A stretch of 64,000 nucleotides of DNA from Streptococcus respiraculi (lineage in GTDB: Bacteria; Bacillota; Bacilli; Lactobacillales; Streptococcaceae), in contig NZ_CP022680.1 of NCBI RefSeq assembly GCF_003595525.1, positions 956,001 through 1,020,000 on the forward strand, read 5' to 3'. Shown here piece by piece: positions 34,482 to 41,339 of this stretch; within the stretch, counting starts at the first letter, position 1, and the number at the start of each line of letters is the position of its first letter. Under the pieces are notes generated by a model. That model ran no database searches, was not told where the DNA came from, and was given only the letters and a program-made list of their open reading frames with translations. Both the position numbers and the translations under genes were made by a program.

Positions 34482-37076
34482 ATGGATGAGAAAAAAACGA
34501 TTGAACTTGAAATAGCTAAATCTCAACTCACTAGTCCGTCATCAGAGCGCAAAAAGACCTCTTTATCTCATCGTAACTGGAAGAGGATGGGGACAACTAC
34601 GAAAGCTTCTCTTCTGAAAAAGGTATCGGTAGATGATGTAAAGAGAGCAGTAGAGCGACTTCGGAAGAAAAATACAAAGCAAATATCTCCCTATCCTAAG
34701 TTAAAGCCACCCTCTTCTAAGGCTTCCTCTAAGAAAGAAACAGCAAAAAATAATGTAGAGCCAAAGGATGAAGTAAAGAAGCCTTCTCCGACTAAAAAAA
34801 CAGGGTTGTTTCGTTCAGCGTTGGGGCAACGATTGAGATTGGAATCTAGTCGCATGACAGACGACCTATTAGCTCAGAATGATGATTTACAAGAGATTGT
34901 AGAGCTGAAGCGACAGATAGAAGAAAGAAGAGAGGGGTTACGTCGCGTCCAAACTAGTCTGACTTATGTCAAATCAACGCTGGCTACTATCGCCAAATCA
35001 CACTCTTTATCAACCTCTAGTAGAACAAATAAAATTCCAAAGAAAAGTCCTATCTCTCCCTCGAAACAAAAGAAAGCACAGAAATATTCCCAATATGCTC
35101 GAAGGACATGGATGAGCTCTGTTAAGAGTGTTCTATCCACTAGTGTGGGGAAAAGGACTCTATTTGCGGGCGGAGGAGTCCTATTATTGTTTCTAGTGAT
35201 TGTAGGAGTGTTTAGCCAAGCGATTCCCATCCAGAGTGAATATGACTTGAACGAAACCTATCTCTATATGACTCAACTAGACCGCAAGAAGTCAACTGAT
35301 ACAGTGGAGTACTATACAAATTGGGAAGACCCGCTCCTTTACATTCACTTTCACTATGACACCATTCATGAAGACTCACGGCTTGATGGGAATTACCACT
35401 TTATGGATCAACATGCAGGTCGTACCTATGTCGAGGACTTGTGGAAGGGATTGAATAGTGAGCCAACTGCTTTAAAGACCATCAAAGACCTCTACACACA
35501 AAAGAAGAGTAAGTTTAGTCTCTCTAAAGACGAACAAGAAGAATTTGAGGAGCTGATGGAGCAATCGAAGGAAATAGGCAAATTTGCGAGTATCTTAGAA
35601 CTCGAAAATCCCTTTTACCCCGATGATAAAAAAGAGGCAGAAGAACCACTTACGATTAAGAAGCGATTTGGCTATGTCCAAAAAGACAAGCGCTCAGACA
35701 CCACAACGCTGGAGATTAAGGGTCACCATCCCCTATACGCTCCCTTGGCAGGAAAAGTGACGGTCAAAGACAGCACCATCACCATTGAGACCCTTGACGC
35801 CAAATTCACTTTTTATGAAGTCTCTGAAATCAGAGTCAAGGATGGGCAAGAGGTGGAGACTGGCAGTCAAATTGGAAAGACCAATGGGGCAGGAGGACAA
35901 ACCATTTCCTATCAAAAGAAATTGAGCTATACGCCTAAGTCTACTCTTACGAACTGGAATCCTGAACCACGAGAGGACTGGTTCTATGTCAACCCAGGCT
36001 TCTATTTCAAATCGGTCAAGTATTTAGAAGAGACCTATCTCAAATCCATCAATGTCGATAGTGACCAGGCAAAGAAAATCCATTTTATTAGGAACTACTT
36101 GAGTAAAGAACTTCAGAAAGAAGGAAAGAAACTATCTATCAAGGGACTAGCTGGGATTTTGGGGAACTTTGACATTGAAAGTAGTATCACTCCGAAGCGA
36201 GCTGAAGGAGATTACTTATCCCCTCCAGTTGGCGCTAGTAGTAACTCGTGGGATGATCCAAACTGGTTATCCATGAATGGACCAACTATTTACAATGGCC
36301 AGTATCCCAATATTATCCATCGTGGATTAGGCCTTGGTCAATGGACGGATACAGGCGATGGCTCTGTCAGACATACCATGTTATTAGATTATGCCAAGAG
36401 CAGAAACAAGAAGTGGTATGAGTTGGAATTACAGCTGGATTTTATGCTTCATGGGGATACAGCCTATCATAAAGCGGTTGTGCGAGATATCTTAACGAGC
36501 GATGCTTCTACAGATGAGCTGACCCTCGCATTTCTCGTCAAGTGGGAGGGAAACCCAGGAAACAAACTAGAGGCTAGAAGACAGTCCGCAAGACAATGGG
36601 AAGCCTATTTGAGGGGTGGAACAAACACGAGTACAGGAACATCAAGTAAGACGGTTCCAGCAGAATACAAGGATAAGCTCCCCTACGGTTTACCAAGTGA
36701 TCAAGCGGTCACACAAGGCCAAGGCTACCCAGGCAATGCCTACGCTTTAGGTAACTGTACATGGTACGTGTATAACCGCTTCTACCAAATTGGCAAGCAT
36801 ATTGATCCGTATTTAGGAAATGCGACGAACTGGTCAACCTCTGGCCAGCTTCATGGTTATGAAATCTCAACGGAGCCTAAGGTAGGCTCTGCGGTGGTAT
36901 TTAGCGCAGGAGTACTGGGGAGTCACGTTGTCTATGGTCACGTTGCTTTCTGTGAGTTTGTCAATGACGACGGGTCGTTCCTCGTGAGTGAGATGAATGG
37001 GATGGGGACAACCTATGAGCTAGCATGGAGAGTCTTGCGACCTCAAGCAGGAATTTATTTCATGACACCAAAATAA
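34482..37076 (+). CDS. Conjugation cell-wall hydrolase (lysozyme-like + CHAP)
   Basis: An 864-residue VirB1-type protein. Residues 1-220 are basic and low-complexity, cytoplasmic. One membrane helix lies at about 226-248 (LFAGGGVLLLFLVIVGVF). Outside come a degenerate M23/LytM-like fold (about 412-475, YAPLAGKVTVKD), a phage-tail lysozyme-like domain (about 534-725, LAGILGNFDIESS, GLGLGQWTDTGDG) and a carboxy CHAP domain (about 749-862, Cys in GNCTWYVYNR, His in YGHVAFCE). It should open the wall for the mating channel. Confidence 0.88.
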   Translation: MDEKKTIELEIAKSQLTSPSSERKKTSLSHRNWKRMGTTTKASLLKKVSVDDVKRAVERLRKKNTKQISPYPKLKPPSSKASSKKETAKNNVEPKDEVKKPSPTKKTGLFRSALGQRLRLESSRMTDDLLAQNDDLQEIVELKRQIEERREGLRRVQTSLTYVKSTLATIAKSHSLSTSSRTNKIPKKSPISPSKQKKAQKYSQYARRTWMSSVKSVLSTSVGKRTLFAGGGVLLLFLVIVGVFSQAIPIQSEYDLNETYLYMTQLDRKKSTDTVEYYTNWEDPLLYIHFHYDTIHEDSRLDGNYHFMDQHAGRTYVEDLWKGLNSEPTALKTIKDLYTQKKSKFSLSKDEQEEFEELMEQSKEIGKFASILELENPFYPDDKKEAEEPLTIKKRFGYVQKDKRSDTTTLEIKGHHPLYAPLAGKVTVKDSTITIETLDAKFTFYEVSEIRVKDGQEVETGSQIGKTNGAGGQTISYQKKLSYTPKSTLTNWNPEPREDWFYVNPGFYFKSVKYLEETYLKSINVDSDQAKKIHFIRNYLSKELQKEGKKLSIKGLAGILGNFDIESSITPKRAEGDYLSPPVGASSNSWDDPNWLSMNGPTIYNGQYPNIIHRGLGLGQWTDTGDGSVRHTMLLDYAKSRNKKWYELELQLDFMLHGDTAYHKAVVRDILTSDASTDELTLAFLVKWEGNPGNKLEARRQSARQWEAYLRGGTNTSTGTSSKTVPAEYKDKLPYGLPSDQAVTQGQGYPGNAYALGNCTWYVYNRFYQIGKHIDPYLGNATNWSTSGQLHGYEISTEPKVGSAVVFSAGVLGSHVVYGHVAFCEFVNDDGSFLVSEMNGMGTTYELAWRVLRPQAGIYFMTPK

Positions 37077-37098
37077 AGAAAGGAAATAAGAAGAGACG

Positions 37099-37713
37099 AT
37101 GTATAATGAACGATTAGTGAAAGGACTGAAGATAGGAGTGACCATACTTTTGGTAGTTTTCATCTTCACACTGGGCTATGGAACAGCTTCTGTCCAATCA
37201 AAAATGACTAAAAAGGAAGCTCCAACAAGCCAAACGGTTAAAAAGAAGGAGGAAAAAGCTCATGAGTTGAAGCGACAAGAAGTCGAGGACTTCTTGATTG
37301 CTTACTACACCAGAAAAGACTTGGGAGAAAATCGCAAGCGCTACAAACCTTTTATGACAGAAGGTTTGTACAACGCAACCGTTTCTGACGAGGATACGCC
37401 GCTTCAGAAGACCTACAAAGGCTATGTGGTGGATCGTATCTATCAAAACGCCACTATCTATATCGATAGCGAGAATAAGGAAGTGATTGCACAAATCCGC
37501 TATTCTCAAACGATTTTAGAAGAAAAGGACAATCGGAACGGGAAGTCCTACAACGAGGAAGGCAATGCGACTCTTCGTTTGAACTATAGTGAGACAGAAG
37601 AGAAATTTCTTGTGAACAACATAGAGCCGATCATCCTCTCAGATGGATCCGAGTTATCTGTAGGCGAAACCGCAAAAGCAGTTATTGGCAAGACGGAAGA
37701 AAAGGAGAAATGA
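37099..37713 (+). CDS. VirB8/TcpC-like conjugation protein
   Basis: A 204-residue bitopic protein: one amino-terminal membrane helix (VTILLVVFIFTLGYGTA), a charged stalk, and an external alpha/beta domain (about 75-190) whose size and strand pattern fit the NTF2-like fold of VirB8/TcpC proteins. It is expected to be a structural part of the mating channel. RBS aaaggaaa. It overlaps the next small ORF. Confidence 0.6.
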   Translation: MYNERLVKGLKIGVTILLVVFIFTLGYGTASVQSKMTKKEAPTSQTVKKKEEKAHELKRQEVEDFLIAYYTRKDLGENRKRYKPFMTEGLYNATVSDEDTPLQKTYKGYVVDRIYQNATIYIDSENKEVIAQIRYSQTILEEKDNRNGKSYNEEGNATLRLNYSETEEKFLVNNIEPIILSDGSELSVGETAKAVIGKTEEKEK

Positions 37714-37808
37714 TGAGTCAGAAATTCAAACAGATTGAACAGCGCCTGTCAAAGAAAAAACAGGAATATGAGAAGAGTGGCAAGCAGGAGCTAGATCAAC
37801 CGTTTTAG
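37713..37808 (+). CDS. Small 31-residue ORF at the end of the remnant
   Basis: ATG 37713 (or 37710) overlapping the previous stop, RBS aaaggag. The product is MSQKFKQIEQRLSKKKQEYE plus eleven residues, ending DQPF-stop. It is a charged helix and could be a real small ICE protein or the start of a longer gene cut by deletion. The following 100 bases show no continuation. Confidence 0.45.
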   Translation: MSQKFKQIEQRLSKKKQEYEKSGKQELDQPF

Positions 37809-37909
37809 AATGATAATCAACAAAAGAATAAGGCTTCCTCCAGTAAGCTAAGAAAAGTGGATTGTTTAGCCCTTTTTTGCACTCTTTCAGGAAACTTTGA
37901 TGGTTTTCA

Positions 37910-37933
37910 AAAGATAAAAATAAATTTACGAGA
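37910..37933 (+). repeat. Direct repeat, left flank of IS
   Basis: AAAAGATAAAATAAATTTACGAGA stands directly at the left IS end in split form aaaagataaaa / taaatttacgaga; the right copy at 39047-39071 has one extra A. Confidence 0.75.
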
Positions 37934-39046
37934 TGTACCTTTGTCAATGATGTGAGACCAAACTTTAATTTTTAGAAACCATGATATGCTATTCTATCTC
38001 CAAGGAGCTAGCTCCTTGGAGAAATTTTCTTGTTTCAATAGGGGATTTCCAACCTAGGCTCTGCATGGGGAGTCTGTTAGAGGTGTAGAGGTATCGTTTC
38101 ATCTGCCTGATGAGGTCATCGTAGGAGTAGAATCGCAAGTGTTGGTAAAAGCGTCTGTTATCGTTTCTGTGGCTGCGTTCCACTTTGCCGTTGTGTCTAG
38201 GTGTTCGCGGTCGAATGAGCTTGTGCACCATGCCCAGCTCTTTACAAAGCACATCCAAGGGGTGAATCTGCTTGGTTTCCTTGAAGTGAGTAAACTCAAA
38301 TCCATTGTCGGTCTGAATAATTTGTGGCTTGTAGCGAAAGTGTTTAATGGCCATTTTGACAAACTGGACAGTGGAGTAAGAGGACTGTTCCTTGAAGGGA
38401 TAGATAAATCGCTCTCTGCTTGCTTCGTCAATGACAGTGTACTGGTAAAATTTTTCAGGCATCGTGCCAGTGTAACAGTGCTTAGGGACGTACTTCACGT
38501 CCATTTGCCACTTGATTCCTAATTTCGTGGGTGTATCATAGGGTTTAGGAACATAGGCCTCTTTCTTGGTTTCAGCCGCCTTGAAGAATCCCATTTTTCT
38601 CAAGACCCGAAAGAGAGAGCAAGGGTGTCTGTCGTATCCCTTGTTGGCTCTTAGCTTGTAGAAAATCTCGATGAGGGTTGCATTTGGATTTCTGCGGATA
38701 CAGTTTTTAATCCACCTGATTTCTTGCTCAGTATGAGCTTTGGGGTGAGTTTTGTGTGGTCTGTGGGACTTATCTTTGAGAGAGTCCTTGGTTCCGTCAA
38801 ATCGCTTATTCCAGCGCATGAGAGAGGCTTTTGAGACCTTATACCGCCTGCAGATGAATGCGACAGAAGCCCCACCACGATACGTTTTCACCGCGTGGTA
38901 ACGTGTGTCGAGCGTGTGTGGCAAATAACGAAGGTTTTGTGGTATACTAGTCATGAGAAGATTCCTTTATGAGAAGTGTGGTTACTTTTATCATATCAGG
39001 TTTCTTCTTTTTTGTACTCAGGTCTCACATCTATTGTAAGGTAACA
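37934..39046 (-). mobile_element. 1.1-kb single-ORF insertion sequence
   Basis: Ends tgtacctttgtcaatgatgt and, inverted from the right, tgttaccttacaatagatgt, both continuing gagacc, define imperfect inverted repeats of about 26 bases around one transposase gene. The element is flanked by 24/25-base direct repeats. Confidence 0.75.
37989..38954 (-). CDS. DDE transposase, IS481-like
   Basis: A 321-residue transposase that looks complete. An amino-terminal helix-turn-helix (ASVAFICRRYKVSKASLMRWNKRFDG) and a second helical domain precede an rve integrase core: first Asp in WQMDVKYV, second in IIQTDNGFEF, Glu in NGKVERSHRNDNRRFYQ. A single frame with this layout suggests IS481 rather than two-frame IS3. 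It is oriented against the conjugation genes. Confidence 0.85.
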   Translation of the reverse strand: MTSIPQNLRYLPHTLDTRYHAVKTYRGGASVAFICRRYKVSKASLMRWNKRFDGTKDSLKDKSHRPHKTHPKAHTEQEIRWIKNCIRRNPNATLIEIFYKLRANKGYDRHPCSLFRVLRKMGFFKAAETKKEAYVPKPYDTPTKLGIKWQMDVKYVPKHCYTGTMPEKFYQYTVIDEASRERFIYPFKEQSSYSTVQFVKMAIKHFRYKPQIIQTDNGFEFTHFKETKQIHPLDVLCKELGMVHKLIRPRTPRHNGKVERSHRNDNRRFYQHLRFYSYDDLIRQMKRYLYTSNRLPMQSLGWKSPIETRKFLQGASSLEIE

Positions 39047-39071
39047 AAAAGATAAAAATAAATTTACGAGA
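39047..39071 (+). repeat. Direct repeat, right flank of IS
   Basis: Matches 37910-37933 except for one added A in the A-run. It stands immediately upstream of the tRNA promoter. Confidence 0.75.
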
Positions 39072-39075
39072 ACGT

Positions 39076-39104
39076 TTGACAAATGCTTGGTTTCTTGGTA
39101 TACT
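39076..39104 (+). promoter_or_regulatory. Promoter of tRNA-Thr
   Basis: TTGACA (39076-39081), 17-base spacer, TATACT (39099-39104) preceded by TGG: a near-consensus strong promoter. Confidence 0.85.
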
Positions 39105-39115
39105 GTTACAGTATT

Positions 39116-39188
39116 GCTGGTTTAGCTCAGTCGGTAGAGCGCATCCATGGTAAGGATGAGGTCGCCGGTTCAATCCCGGCAACTAGCA
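39116..39188 (+). tRNA. tRNA-Thr, anticodon GGT
   Basis: A 73-base cloverleaf: acceptor GCTGGTT / AACTAGC (one G-T) plus discriminator A, D-arm TAGCTCAGTCGGTAGAGC, anticodon stem CATCC/GGATG with loop ATGGTAA (anticodon GGT), T-arm CCGGTTCAATCCCGG. CCA is not encoded. It reads ACC/ACT codons. Confidence 0.95.
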
Positions 39189-39201
39189 TAAAAATAATGA
39201 A

Positions 39202-39233
39202 GTAAAAACCCTTGTGTGTCAAGGGTTTTTACT
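39202..39233 (+). terminator. Terminator after tRNA-Thr
   Basis: Perfect 13-base stem GTAAAAACCCTTG / CAAGGGTTTTTAC with a 5-base loop. Confidence 0.85.
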
Positions 39234-39378
39234 ATTTCTGCCACAAATTTTTGGAAAATACTTCTAATCTTATTATTTTTTATCTTTCATTTCTTCTAAT
39301 TGATGAGCCTATATCCCGATTAAGAAAATGAGAGGGAAAGGATAAACATGATTGATATCTATATGTCTGCTTAGGTTA

Positions 39379-40254
39379 ATGGCTATGATGTGGAGGTCGA
39401 ACAAGAAAGGCAAGAACAATGCACGGAGACTGATTCGTACAGAGAGTGCGCATCTCCATAATGAAATGGAAGCACGAGCCTATGAAGAGGCGGATGTTGA
39501 GAAATATCGCTTTGTAGCAACGCTGGACTTGCGGACTTCTAGCTTTTGTCGCCCTCTGGATGGAAAAGTCTTTAAGGTGTCTGAGCGAAAGGTAGGCAAG
39601 AACTATCCGCCACTCCATCCGTGGTGTAGGTCAACGACTGTTGCAGCAGACGATGAAGAATGGCTAAACGAAATGAAACGCAGAGCGATTGACCCTAAAA
39701 CAGGGAAGAGCGTACTCGTTCCAGCAGATATGAACTACGATGAGTGGTATGAGAAGTATGTGAAGCCACGCTATAAAGTTGATAATCTGGATGTTTGGAA
39801 ACTCAACAGAGTAAGCGAGCAATACGAGCGTTATAAAGGCATTCTTGGGGTTGAAAATGTTCCCAAATCACTAGAAAAATTTATTGATTTGAAGTATAAT
39901 AATCTTAACGAATATGAGCGGTTAAAACAAAACGTTCGCGACTATAAAAAATGGTTGAAAGCAGAATTTCCTAGCGAGAAGTCATTTAACGGACATTTTG
40001 AAAAACATAGCACAGAGTTTCCGAATGTTTCAAAAGAAAGATACAGAGAAGAGGCTGCTAGGTTGTTAGGTAGTCCTACCAACAAAAACATTCTAGGCTA
40101 TGATACCGAATATCGAAGAGTTCGCTATGATGTTGCCAATAATATATTTGCGCTGGGAGATAATAAACGAATTCGACTAACAACCATGTTGAAACCAAAG
40201 GAGGGGGTGAGTTACTATGAGTCAGATTGGAAAAGAGAATTTGGTGATGATTGA
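39379..40254 (+). CDS. Truncated phage MuF-domain protein with C-terminal toxin-like domain
   Basis: The frame begins within a phage head-morphogenesis (SPP1 gp7/Mu F) domain: NARRLIRTESAHLHNEMEARAY, DLRTSSFCRPLDGKVF, NYPPLHPWCRSTTV. The 150 or more residues that normally precede it are missing and no good start exists. After a linker, the last 100 residues (HFEKHSTEFPNVSKERYREEA ... VRYDVANNIFALG, IRLTTMLKPKEG) look like the variable toxin tip of MuF polymorphic toxins, possibly a small RNase fold. Its stop overlaps a CPCC gene that would be the immunity protein. Confidence 0.65.
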   Translation: MAMMWRSNKKGKNNARRLIRTESAHLHNEMEARAYEEADVEKYRFVATLDLRTSSFCRPLDGKVFKVSERKVGKNYPPLHPWCRSTTVAADDEEWLNEMKRRAIDPKTGKSVLVPADMNYDEWYEKYVKPRYKVDNLDVWKLNRVSEQYERYKGILGVENVPKSLEKFIDLKYNNLNEYERLKQNVRDYKKWLKAEFPSEKSFNGHFEKHSTEFPNVSKERYREEAARLLGSPTNKNILGYDTEYRRVRYDVANNIFALGDNKRIRLTTMLKPKEGVSYYESDWKREFGDD

Positions 40255-40426
40255 CGACTACGAGTATGTCCACTGCCCTGTTTGTGGCACGCTCACAGCA
40301 GTTTATGACATTTGCGACACATGCAAATGGCAGAATACTGGTGAAACAAATATTGACGGGGGACCTAATAAAATGACTTTAGCAGAAGCTAAAGTAGCTT
40401 ATAAAGAAGGTCGCCCAATTTACTAA
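40217..40426 (+). CDS. CPCC-type cysteine-rich protein, putative immunity
   Basis: A 69-residue protein with two CxxC knuckles (HCPVCG and CDTCKW) and the GGPNKMTLAEAKVAY ending typical of the CPCC family. These small zinc-binding proteins are often encoded right behind polymorphic toxins. The start has a strong RBS (aaaggaggggg) lying inside the toxin gene, and the genes overlap by 38 bases. It looks intact although the toxin gene in front has lost its 5' part. Confidence 0.7.
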   Translation: MSQIGKENLVMIDDYEYVHCPVCGTLTAVYDICDTCKWQNTGETNIDGGPNKMTLAEAKVAYKEGRPIY

Positions 40427-40427
40427 T

Positions 40428-40458
40428 CAAGCACTTAGGACAATCTAGGTGCTTTTCT
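40428..40458 (+). terminator. Terminator after the CPCC gene
   Basis: Stem aagcacttag / ctaggtgctt (one wobble) with T tail. Confidence 0.7.
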
Positions 40459-40482
40459 TGTACGAAAAATTAGGAGAAAAAT

Positions 40483-40605
40483 ATGATATACGCACTTTGG
40501 CAATTTGTTGCTCCTTTATTAGGACTGGTATGGGCTGTAATTCTGATAGGAATTATAGTTATTTTTATTATAGCCTTGGTTAAAGGAATCTATGGAGATG
40601 ATTAA
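40483..40605 (+). CDS. 40-residue single-pass membrane peptide
   Basis: ATG 40483 with RBS aggag. The product begins MIYALWQFVAPLLGLVWAVI, continues through a very hydrophobic stretch (LIGIIVIFIIALV) and ends KGIYGDD. Two flanking terminators make it a separate small unit. It might be a toxic membrane peptide or a holin-like phage relic; there is no match to a named family. Confidence 0.5.
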   Translation: MIYALWQFVAPLLGLVWAVILIGIIVIFIIALVKGIYGDD

Positions 40606-40635
40606 TCTTTATTTATATAAAAAATTCTATGTTCT

Positions 40636-40663
40636 AAAAAACTCGTTTTGGGCGAGTTTTTTT
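40636..40663 (+). terminator. Terminator before comEA
   Basis: Stem aaaaactcg / cgagttttt with a loop tttggg and T tail. Confidence 0.8.
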
Positions 40664-40672
40664 GATAGGTTT

Positions 40673-40680
40673 TGCGAATA
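40673..40680 (+). promoter_or_regulatory. ComX (cin) box of comEA
   Basis: TGCGAATA, one base from the streptococcal late-competence box TACGAATA, 20 bases before the comEA ATG, with a T-rich stretch upstream. It marks comEA-comEC as ComX-dependent late competence genes. Confidence 0.75.
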
Positions 40681-40700
40681 GATAAGGTGGAGGTCAGAAT

Positions 40701-41339
40701 ATGCTTGAAAAGTGGATACAAGTTTTGCGTGATTATAAGTGGTTTATTGTGGCAGGAGTAGGGCTTGGTGTTATTCTTGTGACCGTCTTTTTAGTGGGAC
40801 AAAAGGGGCAGACAGAAGAAGCGATTAGTCTGACAGACTTTTCAACTAGTAGCGAGCAGGTGGTAGAGACACCAACGGATTCGCAGCCAACTGAGAAGCT
40901 AGTAGTGGATGTCAAGGGTGCTGTCAAGAAGCCAGGCATTTATCATCTATCAGCAGGAAGTCGTGTCCAGGATGCGGTAGAAGCAGCGGGAGGTTTGACA
41001 GATGCTGCGGATTCTAAGTCAGTTAATCTGGCACAGAAAGTGAACGATGAGGGCGTTGTTTATGTCGCGACCAAGGAGGAAGCGGTCTCGGTTGTGCCTG
41101 CTGCCAATCCAGTCCAAGTAAGCGGAGACAAGGGAGCAACGACAGGTCTTGTCAATCTCAATACGGCTACCGAAGCGGAATTGCAAACCATTTCAGGTAT
41201 CGGTGCCAAGCGTGCGGCAGATATTATTGCCTACCGTGAGAGTAATGGCCGTTTTCAATCGGTTGATGATTTGAAGAATGTACCTGGAATTGGTGGCAAG
41301 AGTTTGGAGAATATTCGTTCCTATGTCACAGTTGATTAA
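40701..41339 (+). CDS. comEA: Competence DNA receptor ComEA
   Basis: A 212-residue membrane-anchored protein: one helix (WFIVAGVGLGVILVTVFLV, about 14-33), a Ser/Thr/Glu-rich spacer, an SLBB-type domain (VDVKGAVKKPGIYHLSAGSRVQDAVEAAGG) and a carboxy helix-hairpin-helix pair (VNLNTATEAELQTISGIGAKRA, LKNVPGIGGKSL) that binds double-stranded DNA. It hands transforming DNA to ComEC. RBS ggtggagg. comEC starts inside its last codons. Confidence 0.96.
   Translation: MLEKWIQVLRDYKWFIVAGVGLGVILVTVFLVGQKGQTEEAISLTDFSTSSEQVVETPTDSQPTEKLVVDVKGAVKKPGIYHLSAGSRVQDAVEAAGGLTDAADSKSVNLAQKVNDEGVVYVATKEEAVSVVPAANPVQVSGDKGATTGLVNLNTATEAELQTISGIGAKRAADIIAYRESNGRFQSVDDLKNVPGIGGKSLENIRSYVTVD

Larger units (their letters stand above)
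25320..37933 (+). mobile_element. Remnant of a Tn5252/ICESa2603-type conjugative element
   Basis: A block of one-directional genes with ICE-type products: large adhesin, PC4-like gene (broken), small membrane protein, VirB6-, VirB3- and VirB4-like proteins, wall hydrolase, VirB8-like protein. It interrupts the core order ald ... tRNA-Thr ... comEA. No relaxase, VirD4, integrase or replication gene is present. The outer limits are approximate; no att repeats are seen at the left side. Confidence 0.75.

Noticed and set aside
37726..37947. Minus-strand 73-codon frame between the VirB8-like gene and the IS
   Set aside because: It has no RBS and no recognisable sequence, overlaps the 31-residue ORF and IS end, and its composition is that of non-coding DNA.
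39116..39188. tRNA-Thr as the attachment site of the conjugative remnant
   Set aside because: No second copy of the tRNA 3' end is found in the window, and the only flanking repeat lies upstream of the tRNA promoter and fits the IS instead.
41278..41322. Earlier ATG for comEC inside comEA
   Set aside because: It would add 15 residues encoded by the helix-hairpin-helix end of comEA; orthologue-like starts and hydrophobicity fit ATG 41323.
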